A stretch of DNA of 17,293 nt from Desulfobacterales bacterium (GTDB lineage Bacteria > Desulfobacterota > Desulfobacteria > Desulfobacterales > UBA5852), in contig JASJBQ010000107.1 of assembly GCA_030066455.1 (NCBI GenBank), forward strand, positions 1-17,293. Reading direction: 5' to 3'. This document shows, one piece after another, positions 1-6,883 of the stretch. The position numbers and the translations under genes are program-made. Below the pieces are notes generated by a model, which ran no database searches, was not told the DNA's origin, and saw only the letters and a program-made list of their open reading frames with translations. Numbering within the stretch: position 1 is the first letter of the stretch; each line of letters begins with the position of its first letter.

Positions 1-786
1 AAACTGACCTATTTCATGTTTCCGGTGGGCTGGGTCATGACCTTCCTGCTGTGGGGCTTTTTCATGATCATCTGCAAACCGGAGAAAGCGACCATCCCGG
101 GGTTGCGAGAAAAAGCCAAAAAGCTTTACAAGGAACTGGGCCCCATGCGGCGTGATGAAATCGTGGCCGCGCTGATCGTCGGGCTCTGCATCATGACCAT
201 GTCCCTGCGCTCGTTCGTACCGGTTCTCAAACCGGTGGACAAGACGGCGATCATTCTGCTTTCGACCATTTCCTTTTTTATATTCGGGATTCTCGACATC
301 GATGACCTGGAATCGGTGCCCTGGAACATCATCCTGTTGTTTGCCGGCGCCATGAGCATCGGGTTCTGCCTCTGGGAAACCGGTGCGGCCAAATGGCTGG
401 CCGTCAACTGGCTGGTCATGTTCAAGGAGGCCAACTGGTTCATTTTCACGATGAGCATCGCTTTCTTCGTAATGATGATGACGAATTTCATTATGAACGT
501 GGCGGCCATCGCCATTTCACTGCCGGTGGCTTTCGTGATCGCGCCCTATCTGGGGGTGGACTCCGAGGTCATCCTGTTCGCATCGTTGGTGGTGGCCGGC
601 ATGCCCTTCCTGCTGCTCGTCGGGGCGGCTCCCAATGCCATTGCCTATGATTCCAAGCAGTTTACCACCGGCGAATTCTTTTTGTACGGTATTCCGGCGA
701 GCATCCTGCTGATGGTCGTGACGGGCTTTTTCGTCTTTGCGGTCTGGCCGATCATGGGGATGTCCGTTACATTACCCACACCTTAA
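1..786 (+). CDS. DASS/SLC13-family anion permease (5'-truncated, C-terminal part)
   Basis: The frame is open from the first base of the window, so the N-terminal half lies outside; about 261 residues are visible. The product is a polytopic inner-membrane protein with several hydrophobic segments, for example the stretches around FFIFGILDI, NIILLFAGAMSIGF and FIFTMSIAFFVMMM. The pattern TNFIMNVAAIAISLP, followed about 60 residues later by GAAPNAIAYDSKQFTTGEF, matches the second substrate/sodium-binding repeat of the divalent anion:sodium symporters (ArsB/NhaD superfamily). Members carry dicarboxylates, citrate, sulfate or similar anions with sodium. The substrate cannot be read from this fragment. 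The gene ends at a strong intrinsic terminator 46 bp downstream and converges with a CBS-domain gene. Family assignment is fairly sure; substrate unknown. Confidence 0.88.
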   Translation, partial: KLTYFMFPVGWVMTFLLWGFFMIICKPEKATIPGLREKAKKLYKELGPMRRDEIVAALIVGLCIMTMSLRSFVPVLKPVDKTAIILLSTISFFIFGILDIDDLESVPWNIILLFAGAMSIGFCLWETGAAKWLAVNWLVMFKEANWFIFTMSIAFFVMMMTNFIMNVAAIAISLPVAFVIAPYLGVDSEVILFASLVVAGMPFLLLVGAAPNAIAYDSKQFTTGEFFLYGIPASILLMVVTGFFVFAVWPIMGMSVTLPTP

Positions 787-832
787 TGTTCTGAGACCGC
801 GGCCCGATCGGGTCGCTCGCAGGCGATAAGAT

Positions 833-876
833 CGCCCCGTTATTCTGCCGGTCAGAATAGCGGGGCGTTTGCTTTT
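833..876 (+). terminator. Rho-independent terminator of the permease gene
   Basis: A 15-bp stem is formed by 833-847 (CGCCCCGTTATTCTG) and 853-867 (CAGAATAGCGGGGCG). It has a single T.G wobble and a 5-nt loop (848-852). The T-rich tract TTTGCTTTT (868-876) follows directly on the plus strand. It lies 46 bp after the permease stop codon. There is no matching T-tract on the minus strand, so it should act only on rightward transcription. Confidence 0.92.
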
Positions 877-1016
877 CAGAGGGGCATCGAAGGCGGACTC
901 GTTTGTCGTAGCGATGCGGGCGGGGCGACGATCGGTCGATGGGGCTTGAAAACGGCTTTTGCCTTTGGCTAAGGGGGCGTGACGGGAGAAATCACGAAAA
1001 GGCGTCGGGGGCGGGT

Positions 1017-1053
1017 CGTTGCGGAAGGATGCGGTACCACGCCTTCCGCAACG
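1017..1053 (-). terminator. Perfect 12-bp inverted repeat after the CBS gene; candidate terminator
   Basis: CGTTGCGGAAGG (1017-1028) and CCTTCCGCAACG (1042-1053) are perfect inverted repeats with a 13-nt loop that contains GGTACC. The structure lies 14 bp past the stop codon of the leftward CBS gene. No T-run follows immediately on the minus strand; the nearest is a TTTT about 16 nt further. It is therefore either a weak or factor-assisted terminator or an RNA 3'-end stabiliser. The hairpin is certain; its role is inferred. Confidence 0.5.
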
Positions 1054-1067
1054 GCATCGTCAAGGGA

Positions 1068-1613
1068 TCAGGTCAGCTCGCACGCCACGAGACGTTCGTG
1101 CACGACCTCAAATAGATCACCGAAACGCAGGACACCGGTGACATCGTCGCCCTTCTTGACGATCAGCGGCTGGTGAACCCCCATGACGTAATAGCTCAGC
1201 GCCTTTTCCAGCGAGTCGTCCTCCTGGATGTATTCGGAATCCTCAGGTCTGTGCATGGCCTCGGCCACGGTGACGCGGCTGCCGCGCTGGCAGACCGTCT
1301 CCAACGGGTCCATCCACAGGTTCAGCTCCCGAACCGCTTTCTGCACGAAATGATCGGTCAGGGTCTTCTCGCCGCGTTCATCGCGGATCTTGCGAAATCC
1401 GCTGTCCAGAGCCCGGAAGACATCGAGCATGGTGACTTTGCCGACAAAGCGCCCGTCCGTATCGATGACAATGGCGTCGCGGTGGGCGTGCCCCGCTTCC
1501 TCCATCCGTTTGGCTTCAATCGCCCGCAGTACACCCGGTAAATGGTTTTCAGGCTTGACGGTTACATAGTTCGCAATTGGGATCATGACATCTTTTACCA
1601 GGATTTCTTTCAC
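1068..1613 (-). CDS. Tandem CBS-domain protein
   Basis: A soluble 181-residue protein made of a CBS pair. The first CBS motif runs from about residue 8 (VKDVMIPIANYVTVKPE) to 70 (GRFVGKVTMLDVFRALDSG). A helical linker of about 45 residues follows. The second CBS motif runs from about residue 116 (VAEAMHRPEDSEYIQEDDSL) to 175 (DVTGVLRFGDLFEVVHERL). CBS pairs (Bateman modules) bind adenine nucleotides and usually sense energy state or regulate a transporter or enzyme. The start is GTG at 1613, preceded by GAGGTGA at good spacing; the first internal ATG lies too far into the domain. It is convergent with the anion permease. Such CBS-only proteins are often found beside transporters, so a regulatory link is possible but not shown here. 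No catalytic domain is attached. Confidence 0.9.
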   Translation of the reverse strand: MKEILVKDVMIPIANYVTVKPENHLPGVLRAIEAKRMEEAGHAHRDAIVIDTDGRFVGKVTMLDVFRALDSGFRKIRDERGEKTLTDHFVQKAVRELNLWMDPLETVCQRGSRVTVAEAMHRPEDSEYIQEDDSLEKALSYYVMGVHQPLIVKKGDDVTGVLRFGDLFEVVHERLVACELT

Positions 1614-1734
1614 GTCGTCACCTCATTCCGATAGATATTTAGCAGTTAGCGCCAGGCACCTGGCCATTCCAGTTTGACAGGCTTCTATAGCAAAATAATG
1701 AAAAAACACAAATGTTAAAGACCGCGGGCCAAAT

Positions 1735-2442
1735 CTAGGCCTCTCCCAGGTTGGCGGCGGCGAAATCCCAGTTAACCAGGTGGTCGAGAAAGACCTGGAC
1801 GTATTCGTCGCGCCGGTTGCGGTAATCCAGGTAATAGGCATGCTCCCAGACATCGAGGGTGAGGAGCGGCAGTTTGCCGAGGACGATGGGATTCTGCGCG
1901 TTGGTGGTGGCCATGATCTCCAGGCGGCCTTCGCTGAGCACGAGCCAGATCCACCCGCTGGCGAAATGGCCATTGGCGGCGTCGGTAAACGCCTGCCTGA
2001 AGCGTTGGTAGCTGCCGAAGGCATCGTCGATCCAGCGCTGCATGAATTCGGGGGGCGATCCGCCGCCATCGGGGGTCATGCTGCTCCAGTAAAAAGCGTG
2101 ATTGTAGGCTTGGGCAGTGTTGTTGAAGCGCGCCGTCTGTTTGCGGGTATCCGCCTTGAAGCTGTCGCGCATGATGGCCTCGACCGGTTTTCGTGCCAGG
2201 CCGGAACCATCGAGAAGCTGGTTGGCGCGTTCCACGTAAGCACGGTGATGCCGCCCGTAGTGAAACCGAATGGTTTCTCTGGACAGATGCGGCTCCAAGG
2301 CATCTTCCGCGTAGGGCAGGGGCGGCAGCTTGATGGGGAGGTCTTTGCCCGAGCGATCCCGCGAGCACCCCAGACCGGCCATTTCGAGCATCACCAGGGT
2401 ACTGGCACCGATGGACCAGCGGATAAAATCTCTGCGTTTCAT
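1735..2442 (-). CDS. sodB: Exported Fe-type superoxide dismutase with Tat signal peptide
   Basis: Converts superoxide to oxygen and hydrogen peroxide. The 235-residue protein has all four metal ligands of the Fe/Mn SOD family: His61 (FHYGRHHRAY), His115 (YNHAFYW), Asp197 and His201 (DVWEHAYYLDY). The gateway Tyr69 is also present. Gln111, four residues before His115, and Ala182 in TTNAQNP match the iron enzyme rather than the manganese enzyme. Unlike cytosolic SodB, it begins with KRRDFIRWS and a hydrophobic stretch ending AGLGC, a twin-arginine signal. That suggests folding with metal in the cytoplasm and Tat export to the periplasm. The GLGC site is an imperfect lipobox, so lipidation is uncertain. 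The ATG start has a strong AAGGAGG ribosome site. It probably has its own promoter in the 144-bp gap upstream, which I could not pinpoint. The sodB symbol reflects the metal type, not location. Confidence 0.93.
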   Translation of the reverse strand: MKRRDFIRWSIGASTLVMLEMAGLGCSRDRSGKDLPIKLPPLPYAEDALEPHLSRETIRFHYGRHHRAYVERANQLLDGSGLARKPVEAIMRDSFKADTRKQTARFNNTAQAYNHAFYWSSMTPDGGGSPPEFMQRWIDDAFGSYQRFRQAFTDAANGHFASGWIWLVLSEGRLEIMATTNAQNPIVLGKLPLLTLDVWEHAYYLDYRNRRDEYVQVFLDHLVNWDFAAANLGEA

Positions 2443-2586
2443 ATCAAGCCTCCTTGGCGTTATCAGGTCCGGTGTGGGTCGTTACCGGAATGAAAAGGGA
2501 ACACTGCCGTATGGCCATCTGCGACCGTGCGGTGTCGATGCATGCGGTGGCACTCCAACCCCGACCGGTTTCAGCCCCGCCGATCG

Positions 2587-2988
2587 TCACGCGGAATCCG
2601 GCAGCGCCGGGCGCACCTTCAAGACGGTCTCACGGCGAATCTGCACCGTCCCGGGTTTGGCGCCGCGCGGTTTGCTCACAAACCGGGCGCGGGTCACGGA
2701 CACAGTCACGGTGCCGCCCGCGCGAGCCTTGCTGTGGTACGCTGCTACAGCGGCCGCTTGCCGCAGGATGGCTTTAGATGGCTCCCGGCCGCTGGGGACC
2801 TGAAGGATGACGTGGCTGCCGGGCACACCGCGCACGTGGAACCACCAGTCGTTGGGCCGCGCTATCCGCAGGCTCAACCGGTCATTGTCGGCATCCGTTC
2901 GTCCGGCCATTATCGTCCAACCCTCTGCAAGGGTGTAGGTGTACAGCCGGGGGGGCGCGGGGGAACTATCCTCGGCCTGGTTTTTCAA
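2587..2988 (-). CDS. Stand-alone NFACT-R (DUF814) RNA-binding domain protein
   Basis: A 133-residue protein consisting almost only of the NFACT-R domain. The family signature is clear: AGRTDADNDRLSLR near residue 28, NDWWFHVRGVPGSHVIL at 46-62, and VSKPRGAKPGTV at 104-115. In RqcH/Rqc2/NEMF this domain is the C-terminal part of a much larger protein that binds stalled 60S/50S-peptidyl-tRNA complexes. Here the NFACT-N, helix-hairpin-helix and coiled-coil parts are absent. Bacterial NFACT-R modules outside RqcH have been predicted to act in RNA binding or RNA modification. The start is TTG at 2988 with AAAGGGG just upstream; the first ATG (residue 27) would cut into the domain. It is leftward, with 144 bp to the downstream SOD gene, so cotranscription is possible but not evident. 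Its exact role is unknown. Confidence 0.86.
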   Translation of the reverse strand: MKNQAEDSSPAPPRLYTYTLAEGWTIMAGRTDADNDRLSLRIARPNDWWFHVRGVPGSHVILQVPSGREPSKAILRQAAAVAAYHSKARAGGTVTVSVTRARFVSKPRGAKPGTVQIRRETVLKVRPALPDSA

Positions 2989-3312
2989 CAGGACCCCTTT
3001 TTGGTTGCCGATCGGGGGGTGGTTGGCAGCGAATCGACGAATGGGGGCAGATTAAACTGAATTCATTTCGACTGCAATAGGCATCGGCGCAAATGATGAC
3101 GGCGCAAGCCGGCGTGCGCATTTTGGTCGGGGATTGGTTCCGAGGCGTGTACACCGTGATACGGACGGGTAATATTCTTGAGATAGGATGCCGCTGCAAC
3201 TGTATCCGGCGCGAAAGCCATGAATTGAGGCGCGGACTAAAGCCTTTCCTTGTCGTGGGCGCCGCTTGGGATGAACGGCCGATGGAAGCAGCGCCAACGT
3301 CATCCCTAAATC
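2989..3312. other. 324-bp gap without a supported gene
   Basis: This stretch separates the NFACT-R gene from the upstream PilZ gene. Frames are open by chance on both strands, but none has a ribosome site or a recognisable protein pattern. A weak leftward promoter candidate for the NFACT-R gene is TTTAAT (complement of 3051-3056) with a TTGC-type -35 box about 15 bp away. I see no terminator for the PilZ gene and no known riboswitch. Confidence 0.4.
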
Positions 3313-3648
3313 TCATTGTTCCCTACGCAGGCCGTTTTGGTCGTCCGGAGAAAAATGGACACCGATGCTGAAACCCTGTTTGTTTTCTCGGGTGCAGCGG
3401 CGGCACCAGACCACGCGGGCACGCAAGGAGGTGTCGCAACCGTCCCCCAGATTGGGGCTCAGTCCATCGCAGAGGCGAATGAAGATGATCGTTCCCGGAC
3501 CGATGTAGTCGTCGCTGACGAAATGCATGCCTTCTTTGCAGCAGTCGAATGCCATGGCCAGACGGCCTTCATCCTGCTCGTTCCCCCGTATCTCGATGGG
3601 GGCCTCGAGGTAGCGTCGGATAAAGATACGCCGCGTGTATTTGGCCAT
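3313..3648 (-). CDS. Small single-domain PilZ protein
   Basis: A 111-residue protein that looks like a lone PilZ domain, the c-di-GMP receptor fold. The N-terminal RxxxR motif is present as R7-IFI-R11. The second motif, usually [D/N]xSxxG, appears as D35-C-C-K-E-G40, with Cys replacing the Ser. The beta-barrel end GFSIGVHF fits the family. Such proteins pass on c-di-GMP levels to motility, exopolysaccharide or other targets; no target is evident here. I chose the ATG at 3648 because GGAG lies 8 nt upstream; an in-frame GTG at 3657 lies on top of that ribosome site. The gene stands alone with large gaps on both sides. PilZ fold is likely; ligand binding is less sure because of the Ser-to-Cys change. 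Confidence 0.82.
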   Translation of the reverse strand: MAKYTRRIFIRRYLEAPIEIRGNEQDEGRLAMAFDCCKEGMHFVSDDYIGPGTIIFIRLCDGLSPNLGDGCDTSLRARVVWCRRCTRENKQGFSIGVHFSPDDQNGLRREQ

Positions 3649-3994
3649 CGGACACACTCCACAGATGCATGCCGAAACGTCTTTCGGTCATCCGGAGAAG
3701 TCTCGTTGGGGGCGTTGCCAATGAGCGTCCTCCGCAGTAGCCCATTTACCTGAACCGGGACCCCCTCGTTAGCGAGCGGTTATCCGTCGGCGGGTCCTCG
3801 GGCGGTCTTCACACTATAGTGGCCGGATGTCACGCTGGAACAGAAGTCGGGGGGGGAACAATGTGGGAGGGTTGAGGTCCGTTGCCGATGAGCGTTGTTG
3901 CCAATCGAGGTACGAAGAAACGCCAATTTATAATAAAAATTAAACATGCAATCGGCTGACGGCAAGATGCGGGGCTCCCGCGCGGCGATCACTT
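3649..3994. other. 346-bp gap with hairpin and AT-rich island, no supported gene
   Basis: The leader side of the small PilZ gene carries an inverted repeat, CCGAAA (3672-3677) and TTTCGG (3682-3687) with a 4-nt loop, 23 bp before the start codon. An AT-rich island at 3925-3947 includes TATAAT on the plus strand (3929-3934) but lacks a matching -35 box. A 70-codon minus-strand frame (3780-3992) has no ribosome site or protein-like pattern and is not called. Confidence 0.4.
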
Positions 3995-5824
3995 TCAGCT
4001 GGGTGTTGCCTCACGGGCGGCGCCGTCCGGCGGGTCCTGTTCGGCCTTGAGCCTTTCAACGTGCTGCTGCCGTAGGCATTCCATGGTGTGGCCGAGGCTG
4101 TAGGCCAAATAGTACTTGGCCACGTTGGAAACGTAGCGCACGGTTTCGTTGCCGACCAGACGACGGGTGGCCAGTTCGGTATGGCCAAACCATTTGGAGG
4201 GATCGCGTCCCATCCGGCGGGCTAGCCGACGGCAGCGGGCGATCATGTTGGGACCGGCATTGTAGGCTGCCAGGATGAAACGAATGCGCTCTTCCGGATC
4301 AAATTCTCCGACGGGGAAATAGACATCCCGCAGGAGGGCCAGGTATTTTGTGCCGGCGTGAACATTCTGCTCGGGATCGCGAATGTTGTCGATGGCGACA
4401 TTGGCGTCACCGGCCGTTGCCGGCATCACCTGCATCAGACCCACGGCGCCGGCGTGAGACCGCCGGCGGTTTTTCATCTGCGATTCCTGGTAGGCCACTG
4501 CGGCCAGGAGCATCCAGTCGAATCCATACCGGGAGCCGTATTTTCGAAACAGCGGGACATAGCGTGAGAACTTGGCGTGGTCGGTGGGTGTCAACGGATT
4601 GTCGATCCAGCGCGTTTCTTTGAAATACTTTCGATAGTAGATGTTACCGAACCGTGACCCGCTCCGGCGATGTCGCAGAAAACTGTCCAGGCTGGCTTTG
4701 AGCGCCGTATTGTTTTTGCGCACGGCCCATGAGATGGGGGCATGCGCGCTGATGTCCGGAAATTCCAAAATCACGATATCGGGATGGGCCGACGACCAGA
4801 GACGGGCGATATGACTTTCAACGATGCTCAGATCGACGACACCGGAATTGACCAAATCGAGCATGTCTTCGCTGGTCAGAAGGCCGCTGCTGCGCATCTT
4901 GGCGAGCGGCGGGCGGCCTTTCACCAGAAGACGGGCGTTGATGCGGCGGAGGGTCGTGCTGTCCTGCCATCCGGGTAATACATGAATCGTACGCCCGGAA
5001 AGGTCGTATATCGAATTCACGGCCGGGGCCCCGCGATGGGTGATCAGGACTTCGCTGACGCCCTGGAGATAGGGGATCGTATAGTCGACGGCTTCCATCG
5101 ACGCCGAAGAGCGCCGCATGCCCGCGGCAACCATGTCGCCGATGCCGATCTGCAGGCAGGGGATCAGCAGGTTCTCGGGAACGGGTATGAATTCGACGAC
5201 GGATCGGATGCCGCGGCTTGGAAAATGACGGTTAAGATAGGCCTCGTAGTCCTTCAACAGACTGTATTCGAAACCATAGCTCCGCCCTTCGTGGATGAAA
5301 TAAGTTGACGGCGAGTACGTTGTCAGGACGCGAATGGTTCGCCGTTTGAGCATGTCGGGTAGATCGTCGGTCGTCGCATGGTTCAGTCGGGAAAGCTGCG
5401 GGACGATGGTTTGCAAGGCATTTTCATCGTAGCTGCTCTTGAGCTTGCAGAATTCCTCGCTCAATGAGACGCGGGGATCATGGCCGTTGGCCTCAGCCGT
5501 TTTCCACACATTCTGCATATAATCTGAAAAGGGTTTCAGCAGCGGGGCGTAAGCATAACCCCGCGCGCGGGCTTCATCCCGTTTGATTTCGTTTTTGGCG
5601 AATACCGCCACCCAATTGTTGCCCACGAAGTCGACTTTGACCCACTGGCCGGGAAGGATTTGCCCCCGGACCGCGGTGTCCAGATGGCGGTCCGCGAGAA
5701 TGGTCACCGGGATGTTGGCCGTACGCAGCTGCCCCCAGCTCTGACCAAATGCATCCGGCACGATGCCAGGCCATAAAAGCGCCCACAGGAAGAAAAGGCG
5801 GAATCTGGTGGCGGCGGTCTTCAT
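3995..5824 (-). CDS. MltF-like membrane-bound lytic transglycosylase (SH3-like + SBP + SLT domains)
   Basis: Cleaves the MurNAc-GlcNAc bond of peptidoglycan, forming 1,6-anhydromuramic ends, on the periplasmic side. The first 28 residues are a signal peptide (MKTAATRF, then a hydrophobic core). An SH3-like barrel follows at about 30-95. A solute-binding-protein family 3 domain covers about 160-400 (RTIRVLTTYSPSTYF, DYTIPYLQGVSEVL). The SLT catalytic domain covers about 420-580, with Glu447 in AYQESQ as the expected catalytic acid, GAVGLMQVMP at 459-468 and AAYNAGPNMI at 519-528. SBP plus SLT is the MltF layout; the SH3-like head is extra. I prefer the ATG at 5824 because it gives a normal signal peptide, though it lacks a ribosome site. 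An ATG at 5917 has AAGG upstream but would give a 31-residue charged extension before the signal. Confidence 0.88.
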   Translation of the reverse strand: MKTAATRFRLFFLWALLWPGIVPDAFGQSWGQLRTANIPVTILADRHLDTAVRGQILPGQWVKVDFVGNNWVAVFAKNEIKRDEARARGYAYAPLLKPFSDYMQNVWKTAEANGHDPRVSLSEEFCKLKSSYDENALQTIVPQLSRLNHATTDDLPDMLKRRTIRVLTTYSPSTYFIHEGRSYGFEYSLLKDYEAYLNRHFPSRGIRSVVEFIPVPENLLIPCLQIGIGDMVAAGMRRSSASMEAVDYTIPYLQGVSEVLITHRGAPAVNSIYDLSGRTIHVLPGWQDSTTLRRINARLLVKGRPPLAKMRSSGLLTSEDMLDLVNSGVVDLSIVESHIARLWSSAHPDIVILEFPDISAHAPISWAVRKNNTALKASLDSFLRHRRSGSRFGNIYYRKYFKETRWIDNPLTPTDHAKFSRYVPLFRKYGSRYGFDWMLLAAVAYQESQMKNRRRSHAGAVGLMQVMPATAGDANVAIDNIRDPEQNVHAGTKYLALLRDVYFPVGEFDPEERIRFILAAYNAGPNMIARCRRLARRMGRDPSKWFGHTELATRRLVGNETVRYVSNVAKYYLAYSLGHTMECLRQQHVERLKAEQDPPDGAAREATPS

Positions 5825-5918
5825 AGCAGAACGCAAATACGCACTAGCGGGGGTGCGTTTTGCAGCCGATCGGTCTGTTGCCTTTGCCCGGGTGAAATCG
5901 AATAGTCTGCATATCATC

Positions 5919-5948
5919 AAAATACCTTGAAGGCCCGGTTAGGGTCAA
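5919..5948 (-). promoter_or_regulatory. Candidate promoter of the lytic transglycosylase gene
   Basis: On the minus strand, TTGACC (5948-5943) and TATTTT (5924-5919) are separated by 18 bp. Transcription would start near the upstream ATG (5917), so translation would use the ATG at 5824 that begins the signal peptide. The -10 box is weak, and the assignment is tentative. Confidence 0.35.
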
Positions 5949-6218
5949 GGTGGAAGTGGTACCGCGGGGCTGGTCTCCGGGACCGCCCCGTGCCGGTCCG
6001 GCATCGTCGGCATCCGTTCCGGGTGGACGCCAGCGGCAACACACTTTTTCTATAAAAATTTGAAAATATTAATAAAACGATACTGGCCGCCGTCATGGTT
6101 GGTAAGGAGTCCAACGGCCTGGTCAACGGCCGGCCGAACCATTGATCCGATGATCGGCATTGGCGGGGCATTTCTGCAGGCCGACGGGGTTGGAAACGAC
6201 CGTGTGAAGCAAAATCGA
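5949..6218. other. Divergent intergenic region, no supported gene
   Basis: This is the main part of a region of about 380-470 bp, depending on the transglycosylase start chosen, that lies between that leftward gene and the rightward orphan gene. It has a sharply AT-rich tract at 6045-6078 inside GC-rich DNA, typical of promoter or protein-binding DNA. The rest shows short GC-rich palindromes (around GGCCGGCC near 6129) but no clear hairpin terminator or protein-like frame. Confidence 0.4.
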
Positions 6219-6245
6219 TTGACTGAAAACCATTTATTTTATAAC
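6219..6245 (+). promoter_or_regulatory. Candidate sigma70-type promoter of the orphan gene
   Basis: TTGACT (6219-6224) and TATAAC (6240-6245) each match the consensus at five of six positions; the 15-bp spacer is shorter than ideal. The predicted start near 6252 leaves a leader of about 45 nt before the ATG at 6297. Its place inside the longer in-frame opening supports the shorter coding region. Confidence 0.5.
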
Positions 6246-6296
6246 AGTTGTCTGATCATCCCACCTTTTGACCCAGGCATGGCAAGGAACGTCCGA

Positions 6297-6824
6297 ATGC
6301 ATCATGATTTCATTGATGATCTGCTGGAGGCGCTGAACCGCATTATTGAACCCGACCGAGACAAACTGCGGGAACTTCTGATCTTCAATGGCATGCCTGA
6401 GGATACCCAGAATCTTCGCTATCTCAGCTATAATCAGCAACAGGTGGTAGAAAATGAAAGCCTGCGGCGGGTGTCGATTGCGGCCGTGATCAACAATCGG
6501 CGTGTTGCCCAATGGCGGCTGTCCGGCTATCGGGAGAAAATCAGTCAGATCGTTTTCAATCCCCGCTGGACGCGCAGCCCTGTGGATATTTTTTTGATAC
6601 GCCTGCGCTGCCAAGCTGCGGTGATGAACATACTGGAGGCTGCCACGGCGCGCTACACGCTTTTTGGCATTCTGCAGGTCCAGAAGCGTCAAGCGAGTGG
6701 CTGGCGGCGGGGCAACCGCAACCGCATCCATCCGGTCGTGGCCCTCCCCGGTGCCAGCCCGGAGGCATTGGCGGCGATCCAGGCCTTTGAACAGGCCGCC
6801 GCTATCAAGCGCCGACCCATTTGA
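6297..6824 (+). CDS. Hypothetical protein, unknown family
   Basis: A 175-residue protein I do not recognise. It starts MHHDFIDDLLEALNRI and continues with an acidic, probably helical N-terminal third, a central part rich in Arg and Gln, and a basic stretch (QVQKRQASGWRRGNRNR) before an Ala-rich C-terminal helix. There is no signal peptide, membrane segment or Cys cluster. The frame is open from 6060. I chose the ATG at 6297 because AAGGA (6284-6288) lies 8 nt upstream and a promoter-like pair lies at 6219-6245. The minus-strand frame over the same DNA reads as a Pro/Gly/Arg-rich shadow, so the plus strand is preferred. It converges with the radical SAM gene 59 bp away and has no operon partner. 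Confidence 0.65.
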   Translation: MHHDFIDDLLEALNRIIEPDRDKLRELLIFNGMPEDTQNLRYLSYNQQQVVENESLRRVSIAAVINNRRVAQWRLSGYREKISQIVFNPRWTRSPVDIFLIRLRCQAAVMNILEAATARYTLFGILQVQKRQASGWRRGNRNRIHPVVALPGASPEALAAIQAFEQAAAIKRRPI

Positions 6825-6867
6825 TGCCTCTTGATGGGCTTGGCCAGCGGTCAGGTCCTCATTTCCT

Positions 6868-6883
6868 CCGGCCGCCTGGCCGG
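6868..6883. other. GC hairpin between two convergent genes
   Basis: CCGGCC (6868-6873) and GGCCGG (6878-6883) form a 6-bp stem with a 4-nt loop, directly against the stop codon of the leftward radical SAM gene. There is no T-tract on either strand, so it is not a standard intrinsic terminator. It may aid termination or protect the 3' end for either transcript. Confidence 0.3.

Noticed and set aside
1674..1700. Perfect TTGACA on the plus strand between two leftward genes
   Set aside because: The best -10 box is at poor spacing (14 bp to AATAAT), and no rightward gene follows.
1780..2493. 237-codon plus-strand frame opposite the SOD gene
   Set aside because: The SOD frame has all metal ligands; the antisense frame has no recognisable pattern.
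3929..3934. TATAAT on the plus strand after the transglycosylase gene
   Set aside because: No -35 box at proper spacing and no rightward gene downstream.
3780..3992. 70-codon minus-strand frame in the gap before the small PilZ gene
   Set aside because: No ribosome site and no protein-like pattern.
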